A stretch of DNA of 42,178 nt from an uncultured Chitinophagaceae bacterium (GCA_903830285.1 CAIKTE010000318.1:1-42178), one strand, 5' to 3'; counted from the first letter of the stretch, positions 16,473 through 26,126 are shown. Made by a program: numbers and translations. Notes: generated from the letters alone by a model not told the origin.

Positions 16473-16558
16473 TTGCTCAAAAATGTATCATTTCCTGAAA
16501 ATGAGCAATGACTTTGCTCACAAAGTTACCAAGTAATAAAATGCTCATCTTACGAGCA
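16473..16558. promoter_or_regulatory. Clustered TTGCTCA/TGAGCAA motifs between copA-like gene and tsaE
   Basis: TTGCTCA occurs at 16473-16479. TGAGCAA (16502-16508) and TTGCTCA (16514-16520) form a perfect 7-base inverted repeat with a 5-base spacer. TGCTC (16542-16546) and GAGCA (16554-16558) form a second, shorter dyad. Five copies in 86 bases between two divergent genes suggest an operator, possibly metal-responsive. TATCTTTG (16566-16573) is a -7-like box just before tsaE. Confidence 0.45.
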
Positions 16559-16577
16559 GAGAAAATATCTTTGCCGC

Positions 16578-16994
16578 ATGGATGCAATTTTCGAAATGGA
16601 GCATATTCATCAGGTTGCAAAACTTTTATGGAAGGAAGGAAAGCAAAATAGGGTTTGGGCTTTTCATGCACCAATGGGTGCGGGGAAAACAACATTCATC
16701 CATGCATTATGCGAATTACTGGAAGTAAAAGACAGTATCAGCAGTCCAACATTCGCCATCATCAATGAATATCAAAGCCCTCTTGCAGGAACCATTTTTC
16801 ACATGGACTGGTATCGGTTAAAAGGAGAGGAAGAAGCCATCCAGGCAGGAATCGAAGATACTTTGCTGAGTAAAAATCTTTGTTTGGTAGAATGGCCCGA
16901 AAATGCAGCTGCTCTATTGCCAGAGGATGTTTTTAATGTATACATAGAGATCTTAAATGCCACAACCCGGAGATTGCACACATCTGCAAAATAG
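16578..16994 (+). CDS. tsaE: tRNA threonylcarbamoyladenosine biosynthesis ATPase TsaE
   Basis: A 138-residue P-loop ATPase. Walker A is GAGKT at residues 34-38, and the family-typical SPTF and HMDWYRL segments follow. TsaE works with TsaB and TsaD to attach threonylcarbamoyl to A37 of tRNAs that read ANN codons. tsaB and tsaD are elsewhere. The length is normal. The start codon lies only 5 bases after a -7-like box, so the messenger may be leaderless. Confidence 0.93.
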   Translation: MDAIFEMEHIHQVAKLLWKEGKQNRVWAFHAPMGAGKTTFIHALCELLEVKDSISSPTFAIINEYQSPLAGTIFHMDWYRLKGEEEAIQAGIEDTLLSKNLCLVEWPENAAALLPEDVFNVYIEILNATTRRLHTSAK

Positions 16995-17079
16995 ATGAGC
17001 ATACTTTAGAAGTATTATTTAAATAAAGTAACTTCACTTACCACAAATCTCAAATCAGCAATTTCAAACCTTTTATACA

Positions 17080-18294
17080 ATGGCTTTATCTAAACCTGTT
17101 ATATCTACTTCTTTCAATTATGAAACCTTAGAAGAAACACTCGATATAAAAGTAAAAGGAGCAGAACTCCATATTGGTATCCCCAAAGAGTTTGCATTCC
17201 AGGAAAACCGAATTGCTCTCACTCCTGAAGCCGTTGGTGTATTGGTGAGCAATGGCCATAGCGTAGCTGTAGAACATAATGCCGGTGAGGGAAGCAATTA
17301 TACTGATAAAGATTATAGTGAAGCAGGGGCCAGGATCTTATATGAGAAAGCAGAAGTGTATAAAGCGCCTATTTTAATTAAAAGCGCTCCGGTGGTGGAA
17401 GAAGATATGAACCTGCTGCAACTCAATCAAACCATTATTTCCCCCATTCATCATTCGGCATTAAAAACAGAGATCGTTGCAACGATGATGGAGAAAAGGA
17501 TCACTGCCTTAAGCTTTGAAAATTTAAAGGACGATAGCGGTACTTATCCTATTGTACGAAGCATGAGTGAGATAGCAGGAGGTGCTTTGATGTTGATCGC
17601 CGGACAATATCTCAGTAGTTTCAATAAAGGGAAAGGAGTATTGCTTGGTGGTATCAGCGGTATCCCCCCAACAAAAGTCGTGATCATTGGCGCAGGTATC
17701 GTGGGTGAATTTGCCACACGAAATGCATTGGCATTGGGAGCCAGCGTTAAAGTGTTTGACAATAATGTTTATCGTTTAAAACAATTGCAGAATAATCTTG
17801 GGCAACGTTGCTGGACAAGTGTTTTAGAGCCACGCATCTTAGCAAAACAATTAAAGACCTGCGAAGTGGCAGTAGGTGCTTTGAGTAATGAATTTGGTCG
17901 TGCTCCTGTTGTAGTAACAGAAGAAATGGTGGCAGCCATGCGTCCCGGAAGCATCATTATTGATGTTGCTATTGATCGGGGCGGTTGCTTCGAAACAAGT
18001 GAATTGACCACACACGAAAGACCCACTTTTGTAAAGCATGATGTGATCCATTATTGCGTTCCTAATATTCCAAGCGGTTTTGCACGTACCGCCAGTCAGG
18101 CCATCAGTAATGTATTGATGCCATTATTGTTGACCATCAGTGATGAAGGTGGCATGGAAGAAATGGTTTGGCATAACTTCAATTTACGCGAGGGTATTTA
18201 TTTATTTAAAGGTGCTTTGACCGATTTTTATATCAGCCAGAAATTCGACCTCAAGTTTACCGATCTGAATTTATTGATTGCCAGCAGGAGATAG
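17080..18294 (+). CDS. ald: Alanine dehydrogenase
   Basis: A 404-residue NAD-dependent enzyme of the alanine dehydrogenase / PNT family, interconverting L-alanine and pyruvate plus ammonia. The N-terminal substrate domain begins with GIPKEFAFQENRIALTP. The Rossmann dinucleotide site is GAGIVGEFATRNA, followed by an acidic residue in VFDNN. The length is slightly above that of classical Ald (about 370), with an N-terminal extension of about 30 residues, as in the Bacteroidota proteins I recall. It follows tsaE after 85 bases. It converges on the minus-strand lipid A block, with no clear terminator between. Confidence 0.9.
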   Translation: MALSKPVISTSFNYETLEETLDIKVKGAELHIGIPKEFAFQENRIALTPEAVGVLVSNGHSVAVEHNAGEGSNYTDKDYSEAGARILYEKAEVYKAPILIKSAPVVEEDMNLLQLNQTIISPIHHSALKTEIVATMMEKRITALSFENLKDDSGTYPIVRSMSEIAGGALMLIAGQYLSSFNKGKGVLLGGISGIPPTKVVIIGAGIVGEFATRNALALGASVKVFDNNVYRLKQLQNNLGQRCWTSVLEPRILAKQLKTCEVAVGALSNEFGRAPVVVTEEMVAAMRPGSIIIDVAIDRGGCFETSELTTHERPTFVKHDVIHYCVPNIPSGFARTASQAISNVLMPLLLTISDEGGMEEMVWHNFNLREGIYLFKGALTDFYISQKFDLKFTDLNLLIASRR

Positions 18295-18399
18295 ATAGCA
18301 ATATGCAAGATCTAGAATAAATTGATCAGCCATTTATTCAGAAAAGAAATGTTTCAATTTTTGGTCGAAGATATTTGAGTTTGCTCTGTGGAAATCAAC

Positions 18400-19017
18400 T
18401 TATTTATAATCCATTATTGAGATCTTCTCTTCACAAAAATCCATTTCATTTTCATCATTACTGCTGACAATAATCAATTTACTGCTGCAATGATTTTTAA
18501 TGAGGCGATGATATAAGTCGTAACCCGTTTTATCTAAATTAGTGCAGGGTTCATCCAACAAAATTATAGGAGCATCAGAAAATACAGCTTGTGCTAATTT
18601 CACCCTTTGCTTCATACCTGAAGAATAATAACGTATTTGTTTATCTGCTGCTTTTTCTAATCCGATGATTTGTATGATCTCATCGATCGTAATATCAGAA
18701 AGCAAAGGCTTAAATGAAGCATGAAATGATAAAAATTCTTTTACACTCATTTCTTCGATCACTTCCAGATATGGTGCAATGATGGAAATGTATTGATAGG
18801 TTTCTGTATCTTCTAACTTGCCATCTACAGTAGACCATTCACAAGTTCCTTCACTCATATTCATACTTCCTGCAATGGCTTGAAGCAATGTGCTTTTGCC
18901 ACTTCCGTTGGGTCCGGTTATTGCATAAGATCTTCCTTCTTGAAAAACATGGGTAACATGACGAAATATCCAATCCCGGTTAAATCTTTTGCCGGCATCA
19001 TTAAGTTGGATCGTCAT
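18400..19017 (-). CDS. ABC transporter ATP-binding protein
   Basis: A 205-residue nucleotide-binding subunit. Walker A is GPNGSGKST (K41), the signature is YSSGMKQR and Walker B is IILLDEP. No permease gene is next to it. It is the last gene of the lpx block, 31 bases after lpxA, so its transport partner is encoded elsewhere. Its place may reflect co-expression with envelope lipid synthesis; substrate unknown. Confidence 0.88.
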   Translation of the reverse strand: MTIQLNDAGKRFNRDWIFRHVTHVFQEGRSYAITGPNGSGKSTLLQAIAGSMNMSEGTCEWSTVDGKLEDTETYQYISIIAPYLEVIEEMSVKEFLSFHASFKPLLSDITIDEIIQIIGLEKAADKQIRYYSSGMKQRVKLAQAVFSDAPIILLDEPCTNLDKTGYDLYHRLIKNHCSSKLIIVSSNDENEMDFCEEKISIMDYK

Positions 19018-19048
19018 AGAAAAAAATAATTTTTAGGTCAGTCGAATA

Positions 19049-19846
19049 TTATTCTTCTTCTCCGCTGCCTTTAGTGGAACGTTTGATGATACCCCGAACA
19101 CTTTCGCGAATAAAAGTTACAATTTCATCTCTTTCATCACTGGCTGGTAATTCTTCATCAATAAACTCCAATGCCTGTGTTGTGTTAAGACCCTTATTGA
19201 AAATGATTCGGTAAATATCATGGATGCAGTTAATGCTTTCCAGTTCAAAACCCCGGCGTTTTAAGCCAACACTGTTTACACCTCCATAACTTAATGGATT
19301 ACGAACCGCTTTGATATATGGGGGAACATCTTTACTTACCAGACTTCCTCCGGCAATATAAGCGTGCTGACCAATATGCACAAATTGATGCACGGCACTT
19401 ACACCTGCTATCCAGGCCCAGTCATCAACCGTTACATGCCCCGCTAATGTGGCATTATTGCTTAAAACACAATTATTGCCGATAATGCAATCATGTGCAA
19501 TATGGCTATAAGCCATGATCAAACAATTATTGCCAACCTTGGTTTTACCACGATCTTCTGTTCCACGGTTAATAGTAACAAATTCACGAATGGTAGTATT
19601 ATCGCCAATAACAACTGTCGTCTTTTCTCCATTGAATTTTAGGTCCTGAGGAATGGCTCCTAATACGGCACCCGGAAATACACGGCAGTTCTTGCCAATC
19701 CTTGTGCCATCCATTATGGTCACATTACTGCCTATCCAGGTTCCTTCACCGATCTGTACATCACCATGAATTACAGTGAAGGGATCGATCTTTACATTTG
19801 GAGCTATCCATGCATTTGGATCAATGTACGTGTAGGGATGGGTCAT
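19049..19846 (-). CDS. lpxA: UDP-N-acetylglucosamine acyltransferase LpxA
   Basis: The first enzyme of lipid A synthesis; it moves a 3-hydroxyacyl chain from ACP to the 3-OH of UDP-GlcNAc in the cytoplasm. The protein is built of hexapeptide repeats forming a left-handed beta helix, with a helical C-terminus. The catalytic histidine is likely in MAYSHIAHDC. I chose the start at 19846 (MTHPYTYIDP, 265 residues), which fits the family length of about 262. An in-frame start at 19882 would add 12 residues of low complexity. It follows lpxC/fabZ in the block. Confidence 0.93.
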   Translation of the reverse strand: MTHPYTYIDPNAWIAPNVKIDPFTVIHGDVQIGEGTWIGSNVTIMDGTRIGKNCRVFPGAVLGAIPQDLKFNGEKTTVVIGDNTTIREFVTINRGTEDRGKTKVGNNCLIMAYSHIAHDCIIGNNCVLSNNATLAGHVTVDDWAWIAGVSAVHQFVHIGQHAYIAGGSLVSKDVPPYIKAVRNPLSYGGVNSVGLKRRGFELESINCIHDIYRIIFNKGLNTTQALEFIDEELPASDERDEIVTFIRESVRGIIKRSTKGSGEEE

Positions 19847-19963
19847 CCTGTTTTTGGGTTTTGGCGCTACTGTTGTTGGCATAGTGGCATCAGTAGCAAT
19901 AAAAAAGATGCCAGACTTTCAACCGGCATTGCAAAAATATGCTTATTAAGGATATTTTAGGCT

Positions 19964-21370
19964 TTAAGTTCTTCTTACAACCTGTGCTACCAGGTTAGCT
20001 TCAGTTGCAACTTTACCGCCTACGTATACCGTTCCCTTCATCTCACAAATACCTCTTCTGATAGGCGAAATAAGTTCCATTTTTAAGATCATGGTGTCGC
20101 CGGGTATCACTTTTTGCTTGAATTTACAATTATCGATCTTTAAAAAGTAAGTATCATACTGACCTTCATGCATGGCATTGATACAAAGAATTCCTCCGGT
20201 TTGAGCCAAAGCTTCTATTTGTAATACACCCGGCATAACCGGATTATTCGGAAAATGCCCCTGAAAGAACCATTCATTAAACGTTACATTTTTGATACCA
20301 ATAATGTAGTTGTCTGTTAATTCTGTGATCTTATCAACTAATAAAAAAGGGAAACGGTGAGGTAATGTTTTTTCAATTTTTTCAAGATTGAAGACCGGTG
20401 CGATGGTTGGATCATAAACCGGTACATCTTTCATGTGTTTGTTCTTCTTGATATACTGTTTGATCTTCTTTGCAAACTCAATATTAGTACTGTGTCCCGG
20501 GCGGTTGGCAATAATTCTTGCTTTGATGGGATAACCGATCAATGCGAGGTCACCAATTACATCCAGCAACTTATGCCTGGCCGGTTCATTAGGAAAACGT
20601 AATTCCAGATTATTTAAATAACCCTCTGTTTTCACTTCGATCTTATCTCTTTTGAATGCTTTTGCCAAACGAGCCATTTCTTCATCCGTAACTGGCTTGT
20701 CAACTACCACGATCGCATTATTAATATCGCCGCCTTTAACAAGATCATGATCTAACAGCATTTCCAATTCATGCAAAAAACAAAAAGTACGGCATGGTGC
20801 TATCTCAGTTTTAAAATCTTTAATGGTCTTTAATCCTGCATGTTGTGTTCCTAACACAGGGCTATTAAAATCTATCAAGGTGGTTATTTGATAATCTACA
20901 GCCGGCAATGCAACCATTTCTACCCGTTTGGTTTCATCATAGTGATAAATATTTTCATCCAGACTATACCAAGCTTTTGAGGCTTCCTGTTCAATAACAC
21001 CAGCTTCTTCGATCAATTCTACAAAAGGTTCAGAACTACCGTCAATGATCGGCACTTCCGGACCATTCAATTCGATCAAAACATTATCCACACCCATGCC
21101 TACTAAAGCAGCCAGCAAATGTTCGATCGTACTTACTTTTGCATCACCCACCTGCAAAGTAGTTCCCCGGGATGTATCAGTTACCAGATCGCAGTCTGCT
21201 TTGATCATTGGTTGATTTGGCAAGTCAATTCTCTGGAACTGAATTCCAAAACCCGGATTAGAAGGCCTTAAACTCATATCAACTAAAACACCTGTATGTA
21301 AACCCGTACCGCTGATATTGATGGCAGTTCCAAGCGTATGTTGTTTGTCGGGGTTAAAATTGCTATCCAT
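19964..21370 (-). CDS. lpxC/fabZ: Bifunctional LpxC deacetylase / FabZ dehydratase
   Basis: A 468-residue fusion. The N-terminal 300 residues are UDP-3-O-acyl-GlcNAc deacetylase LpxC, the committed step of lipid A synthesis; zinc-binding residues are H84 in TIEHLLAA and the HKLLDVIGD motif. The C-terminal 150 residues are 3-hydroxyacyl-ACP dehydratase FabZ, with the hot-dog helix motif GHFPNNPVMPG and the catalytic Glu in LQIEALAQ. This fusion is established for Bacteroidota. It links fatty acid elongation with lipid A assembly. It lies between lpxD and lpxA. Confidence 0.96.
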   Translation of the reverse strand: MDSNFNPDKQHTLGTAINISGTGLHTGVLVDMSLRPSNPGFGIQFQRIDLPNQPMIKADCDLVTDTSRGTTLQVGDAKVSTIEHLLAALVGMGVDNVLIELNGPEVPIIDGSSEPFVELIEEAGVIEQEASKAWYSLDENIYHYDETKRVEMVALPAVDYQITTLIDFNSPVLGTQHAGLKTIKDFKTEIAPCRTFCFLHELEMLLDHDLVKGGDINNAIVVVDKPVTDEEMARLAKAFKRDKIEVKTEGYLNNLELRFPNEPARHKLLDVIGDLALIGYPIKARIIANRPGHSTNIEFAKKIKQYIKKNKHMKDVPVYDPTIAPVFNLEKIEKTLPHRFPFLLVDKITELTDNYIIGIKNVTFNEWFFQGHFPNNPVMPGVLQIEALAQTGGILCINAMHEGQYDTYFLKIDNCKFKQKVIPGDTMILKMELISPIRRGICEMKGTVYVGGKVATEANLVAQVVRRT

Positions 21371-21507
21371 TCTTAATTATTTATAATGTGAATTGCATCA
21401 ATCTTTTAGTCATTTTTGCATCTCTTTTAGGGAATTCCCTTAGGACACAGGTCTGCTTTTGTAAAATAATCCGGCAAAAATAGATGAAAGAATGTTTATT
21501 CGATACA

Positions 21508-22566
21508 TCAACTGCCATTGGCTACCTTTTCAGACAATAATTGATGTACCAATTTTTCTAATTCCAGTATTTTTTTCTCGAGTTCAGGCAATTTACGCCC
21601 GGTTGCCTGACTGCGGAGTGCTGCTGTATACTCATATGCAGGAGAACCGGTAACAACGGTATTAGTTGATTTTATAGATTTTGTAACCCCGCTTTGAGCA
21701 TTGATCTTGCTGCCATCAGCAATGCTGATATGGCCTACAATACCTGCCTGACCGCCGATCATTACATTATTGCCCACTTTTGTGCTGCCACTAACACCGG
21801 CCTGCGCTGCGATCACTGTATTATTACCTACTTCAACATTATGGGCGATCTGAATAAGATTATCCAATTTGGCACCTGATCTTATGATTGTTGAACCCAT
21901 GGTTGCACGATCAATTGTTGAATTGGCGCCTATCTCCACAAAATCCTCAATGATCACATTCCCGATCTGGGGTATTTTTATAAAAGAACCATCAGCTAAT
22001 GGTGCGAAACCAAAACCATCACTTCCCACTACAGTGCCTGCATGAATATTTACATTATTCCCTACAATACAATCCCTATAGATTTTTGCCCCAGGTTGAA
22101 GAATGGAATTATCACCAATCGTTACATTATCACCCACGAAAACACCTGCAAATAGCTTAACATTATTTCCGATCCTTACATTTTCACCGATATAGGCAAA
22201 TGCAGCTACAAAAACATTTTCACCCAGTTTTGCTGATGCAGCAATATAGCTGGGTTGTTGAATACCGCTTAGTTGCTGTGTAGCAATTTCCTGATATTTT
22301 GTTAGCAGAGTTGCAAATGCGGAATAAGCATCAGGTACACGTATTAATGTTGCTGTTACTGTCCCCTTTAACTCAAGATCTTCATTAACTAATATAATAG
22401 AGGCTTTGGTAGAATAAAGGTGTTCTTCATATTTGGGATTGGACAAAAAAGCCAATTCGCCATTTTGGGCTTCTTCAATTTTACCAAAAGTTGATACTGC
22501 AACAGATGCGTCACCTTCTGTTTTTCCGTTGACTAGTAATGCTATTTGAGCGGCGGTAAATTGCAT
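21508..22566 (-). CDS. lpxD: UDP-3-O-acylglucosamine N-acyltransferase LpxD
   Basis: A 352-residue hexapeptide-repeat acyltransferase that adds the second 3-hydroxyacyl chain to the deacetylated sugar in lipid A synthesis. An N-terminal uridine-binding domain (about 1-95, including LAFLSNPKYE) is followed by the beta-helix. The catalytic histidine lies in LIQIAHNVEVG. A C-terminal helix (KLPELEKKI) completes the trimer. Length is normal. It starts 49 bases after the HD gene and 137 bases before lpxC/fabZ. Confidence 0.95.
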   Translation of the reverse strand: MQFTAAQIALLVNGKTEGDASVAVSTFGKIEEAQNGELAFLSNPKYEEHLYSTKASIILVNEDLELKGTVTATLIRVPDAYSAFATLLTKYQEIATQQLSGIQQPSYIAASAKLGENVFVAAFAYIGENVRIGNNVKLFAGVFVGDNVTIGDNSILQPGAKIYRDCIVGNNVNIHAGTVVGSDGFGFAPLADGSFIKIPQIGNVIIEDFVEIGANSTIDRATMGSTIIRSGAKLDNLIQIAHNVEVGNNTVIAAQAGVSGSTKVGNNVMIGGQAGIVGHISIADGSKINAQSGVTKSIKSTNTVVTGSPAYEYTAALRSQATGRKLPELEKKILELEKLVHQLLSEKVANGS

Positions 22567-22615
22567 AAGTTGAGTTTAAGTGCATGATTCATTTCTATGA
22601 ACTGTTGCCTGCAAA

Positions 22616-23827
22616 CTAATTAAGCGAACAAATATAAAATTTTTTAACGGGAGCCGAAATAGTTTGATGAATCAAAGGGTTATCAATAGCTGAAATATCT
22701 TTAACTGTTCCATCTTTGAATAATATATTGATCCTTTCGTCTTCTGTTTTATACATGGTATTATTCGCTTCACCTGTAAATACAAAATAGGCTGCCAGTT
22801 TTGTACTGATGTTTAACTGTTGAGAAGCATCTGCTAATTTCCGATTTATTTCCTTTTCATCGAAAGGTTCAGCCTGTAAATGTATTTTCAATAATTGACG
22901 ATTCAATAATCTTTTGCATAATTCGCTAAGTACAAAATCGGGGTGACGGCTCCAGCGTTTTACGGCAAATGAAAAATCGATATCATCTAATTCACAAAAC
23001 CTGTCCAATGTTTCTCGGTTCATTTTTCCGTCAAATTGGTATAGGAAAAAATCTGTGGCACCACCTGTTGTTAATCCTTCAATTCCATTTTTGCTGATCT
23101 CTCTCACTCTTTTTAAAATATTCACCAGCATTTTTTCTGCAGCTAAAACTGTTTTATGCAGATACACTTGCCAGTACATTTGTCGCCTTGCCACTAAAAA
23201 TTTTTCAATGCTGTAGATCCCTTTTTCTTCCACCATCAGTTCATTGTTATGTACCACCAGCATTTTTAAAATTCTGTCATAACCGATCACGCCTTCACTT
23301 ACTCCTGTAAAAAAACTGTCTCTCGTTAAATAGTCCATTCGGTCTACGTCTAGTTGCCCGCTGATGAGTTGATGGAGAAATTTTTTAGGATATTTATTGG
23401 TGAAAATTTCGATCGCCATAGTTAATCTTCCCTGCATGTCTTCATTCATGGCTTGCATGATCTGCAAGCTGATATCTTCATGATGAACATCCGGTACCAA
23501 TTCATTTTCCAATGCATGCGAAAATGGGCCATGACCTGCATCATGCAATAAGATCCCCGCTTTGGCGGCTATTTCTTCTTCATCGGTTATTTCAGTCCCT
23601 TTGGATCTTAATTCATTGATGGCATTACCCATTAAATGATAAGCACCCAGCGAATGATGTAACCTGGTGTGAACGGCTCCCGGATAGACCAGATAGGCCA
23701 ATGCCATTTGATGGATACGGCGCAACCGCTGATAATATGGATGCGCTAGAATATCAAAAATCAATGGATGGTTAATGGTGATGAAACCATACACAGGATC
23801 ATTGATGATTTTTCGTTTGGGTATCAT
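22616..23827 (-). CDS. HD-domain phosphohydrolase
   Basis: A 403-residue protein of the HD superfamily (dGTPase-like/YdhJ type). The metal-binding HD core is LLHDAGHGPFSH, with an upstream histidine in RLHHSLG and a later aspartate in LDVDRMDYLTRD. It probably hydrolyses a nucleotide phosphate, but its substrate is unknown. The start at 23827 (MIPKRKIINDPVYG) is preferred over an in-frame ATG at 23860, because the family N-terminus normally begins with this NDPVYGF segment. It is the first gene of the lpx block. Confidence 0.87.
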   Translation of the reverse strand: MIPKRKIINDPVYGFITINHPLIFDILAHPYYQRLRRIHQMALAYLVYPGAVHTRLHHSLGAYHLMGNAINELRSKGTEITDEEEIAAKAGILLHDAGHGPFSHALENELVPDVHHEDISLQIMQAMNEDMQGRLTMAIEIFTNKYPKKFLHQLISGQLDVDRMDYLTRDSFFTGVSEGVIGYDRILKMLVVHNNELMVEEKGIYSIEKFLVARRQMYWQVYLHKTVLAAEKMLVNILKRVREISKNGIEGLTTGGATDFFLYQFDGKMNRETLDRFCELDDIDFSFAVKRWSRHPDFVLSELCKRLLNRQLLKIHLQAEPFDEKEINRKLADASQQLNISTKLAAYFVFTGEANNTMYKTEDERINILFKDGTVKDISAIDNPLIHQTISAPVKKFYICSLN

Positions 23828-24026
23828 ACTTGTTGCTGCTTTGTTAAAGCAGTAACTCAAATGTACTATTTGTGTGTGGATGGAATAAATTTGAAATTAT
23901 ATTTAACTATTTGGATTGAAATAAATTCCTTCATTATTGATTTGATTTCTACACCTGATTTGTTTGTATTAATTTAATGTTGATTACATGGCTTTATTGC
24001 CACGAAAATGAAAAGAAGAAGAGAGG

Positions 24027-24040
24027 CCCGATCTGTCGGG
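24027..24040. repeat. Palindrome CCCGA-tctg-TCGGG upstream of porX
   Basis: A 5-base perfect stem in the porX leader, 28 bases before the ATG, followed by an A-rich run. Closely similar in form and flank to 1322-1337 upstream of leuS. Its role is unknown; a dispersed repeat is likely. Confidence 0.4.
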
Positions 24041-24067
24041 AGAAACAAAAAAATTAAATAATTAAAT

Positions 24068-25624
24068 ATGGCTATCGCTAAAATTATTTGGGTTGATGAT
24101 GAGATCGAAAGTCTGCAATCGCAGAAATTATTTTTGGAAAGTAAAGGATATGAAGTAACCACTTTCAATAATGGCTTTGACGTTATCGAATTTATAAAAA
24201 CTAATTTTGCCGATGTGATCTTAATGGATGAAAGCATGCCCGGCATATCCGGCCTTGAAACATTGGCGAAGATCAAGGAGATCAAACAGCATATTCCGGT
24301 TGTGTTAATTACAAAAAATGAAACAGAACGTTTGATGGATGAAGCCATCGGCAGCCAGATCAGCGACTATTTATTGAAGCCTGTAAATCCCAATCAAGTT
24401 TTATTGAGCCTTAAAAAAATAATTGATAATAAAAGGCTCGTGGCTGAGAAAACAACTTCTGCTTATCAGCAGCAATTTCGCGATCTGTTCACCGCATTGA
24501 ATGATAATCCCGACTTTAATCAGTGGATGGATATTTATAAAAAATTGGTATACTGGGAACTGGAAATGGAAAAGAGTGATAGCCCTGAAATGCGTGAAAT
24601 ATTCGCATCACAAAAAGATGAGGCCAATGCAGAATTCTTTAAATTCATTTCTAAGAATTATGCTAAATGGATGAATCCGAAGGCTGCTGAAGCTCCCATC
24701 ATGAGTCATAATTTATTGCAGTTTAAAGTATTGCCACACGTAGAAAAGAATATTCCGGTATTTTTTATTTTGATCGATAATCTGCGTTATGATCAATGGA
24801 AAACTATACAGCCGATCTTCGCAGAAAGTTTCAGGATATTAGAAGAAGAAACATTTTATTCCATCCTGCCCACTGCTACACAATATAGCCGTAATGCGAT
24901 CTTCAGCGGATTATTGCCCATCGATATTGAAAAACAATTCCCGGAAAAGTGGAAGAATGATGAAGACGAAGGCGGCAAAAATATATTTGAAGAAGAGTTT
25001 TTCCGTGCACAATTAAAACGTTTTAAAAAGGATGATGTCAAAACGAGTTACACAAAAGTTTTGAATCATACTGACGGACAAAATCTGGTAAGCAATATTC
25101 ATAATTTATTAAGCAATGACCTCAATATTATCGTGTATAATTTTGTTGATATGCTTAGTCATGCGCGAACAGAAATGGAAGTATTGAAAGAACTGGCGGG
25201 TGATGAAGTAAGTTATCGCAGTGTTACCAAAAGCTGGTTCGAGCACAGTGCTTTACATCAGGCATTGAAAAAGATAGCAGATAAAAAAATAAAATTGGTC
25301 GTGGCTACTGACCACGGAACTGTTAGAGTTAAAACTGCTTGCAAAGTGGTAGGAGATAAGCAAACAACGACCAATCTTCGATACAAACATGGCCGCAATT
25401 TAAATTACGAACCCAAAGAAGTATTGGCGTTCAAAGATCCAAAAGAAGCGGGTTTGCCTGTTCCTACGATAAACTCTTCTTTTATTTTTGCAAAAACGGA
25501 TGAGTATCTCTGTTACCCCAATAATTTTAATCATTATGCAAATTATTACAAGAATACTTTTCAGCATGGCGGCATAAGTTTGGAAGAAATGATCGTTCCT
25601 ATCATAAAAATGGAGAGTAAATAA
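24068..25624 (+). CDS. porX: PorX-type response regulator with PglZ domain (type IX secretion)
   Basis: A 518-residue protein. The receiver domain (1-120) has the acidic pair D10-D11, phospho-acceptor D54 in LMDESMPG, T82 and K104. A helical linker follows. The C-terminal PglZ domain has the alkaline-phosphatase fold: D237 in LIDNLRYDQW, a nucleophile threonine around 269-271 in PTATQYSR, and ATDHG further on. In Porphyromonas and Flavobacterium, PorX with the kinase PorY controls type IX secretion genes and contacts the secretion motor and a sigma factor; the PglZ domain is a phosphodiesterase. No kinase, por or gld genes lie in the window. The short A-rich leader carries a palindrome. Confidence 0.93.
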   Translation: MAIAKIIWVDDEIESLQSQKLFLESKGYEVTTFNNGFDVIEFIKTNFADVILMDESMPGISGLETLAKIKEIKQHIPVVLITKNETERLMDEAIGSQISDYLLKPVNPNQVLLSLKKIIDNKRLVAEKTTSAYQQQFRDLFTALNDNPDFNQWMDIYKKLVYWELEMEKSDSPEMREIFASQKDEANAEFFKFISKNYAKWMNPKAAEAPIMSHNLLQFKVLPHVEKNIPVFFILIDNLRYDQWKTIQPIFAESFRILEEETFYSILPTATQYSRNAIFSGLLPIDIEKQFPEKWKNDEDEGGKNIFEEEFFRAQLKRFKKDDVKTSYTKVLNHTDGQNLVSNIHNLLSNDLNIIVYNFVDMLSHARTEMEVLKELAGDEVSYRSVTKSWFEHSALHQALKKIADKKIKLVVATDHGTVRVKTACKVVGDKQTTTNLRYKHGRNLNYEPKEVLAFKDPKEAGLPVPTINSSFIFAKTDEYLCYPNNFNHYANYYKNTFQHGGISLEEMIVPIIKMESK

Positions 25625-25853
25625 TATTTAAACAAGCATTTACCTTCCAAAAGTATACCGGTTTTTTTAAGCAACTATTGTTAAGATGTTCCAAAGAAAG
25701 CCTTAAGGCAACTTGTATTATAAGACTTTATGCGATGAAAGATCATATTATCATGCCTTTCTGCCTCATTTATTCATGTTGTGTGGATAAATCAAAATGA
25801 ATAAAGCACGTATAGGGATTAACTTTGATTCAGTGATAGAAAGAAAAATTACC

Positions 25854-26126
25854 ATGAAATACACGCAACATAATTTAGACAAATTAGAAGATATTCTGGA
25901 ACAATCCGAATATGTTGTTCGTTATGAGCGCGGTACTTTCCAAAGTGGATGGTGTTTATTGGAAGCCAGAAAGATTGTGGTGCTTAATAAATTTTTAGAT
26001 GCGGAAGGTCGCATCAACACTTTACTGGAGATCATTCCTCAATTGAATATCGAATTTGATAAGCTTACACACGAAAGCCAGAAATTGTATGATGAGGTAG
26101 TTAAAAATTCTGCTGTTATTGTTTGA
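25854..26126 (+). CDS. Small conserved Bacteroidota-type protein, unknown function
   Basis: A 90-residue soluble protein without signal or membrane segments. Sequence blocks such as YVVRYERGTFQSG, LEARKIVVLNKF and DAEGRINTLLEI look well folded and are reminiscent of a conserved Bacteroidota hypothetical family. I chose ATG 25854 (MKYTQHNLDKLE) because the 19 residues of an upstream in-frame start (25797) are unlike the rest. It precedes the MBL hydrolase by 33 bases, so the two may form an operon. Confidence 0.7.
   Translation: MKYTQHNLDKLEDILEQSEYVVRYERGTFQSGWCLLEARKIVVLNKFLDAEGRINTLLEIIPQLNIEFDKLTHESQKLYDEVVKNSAVIV

Noticed and set aside
25625-25680. Terminator after porX
   Set aside because: A T run is present (about 25662-25668) but no stable stem precedes it.
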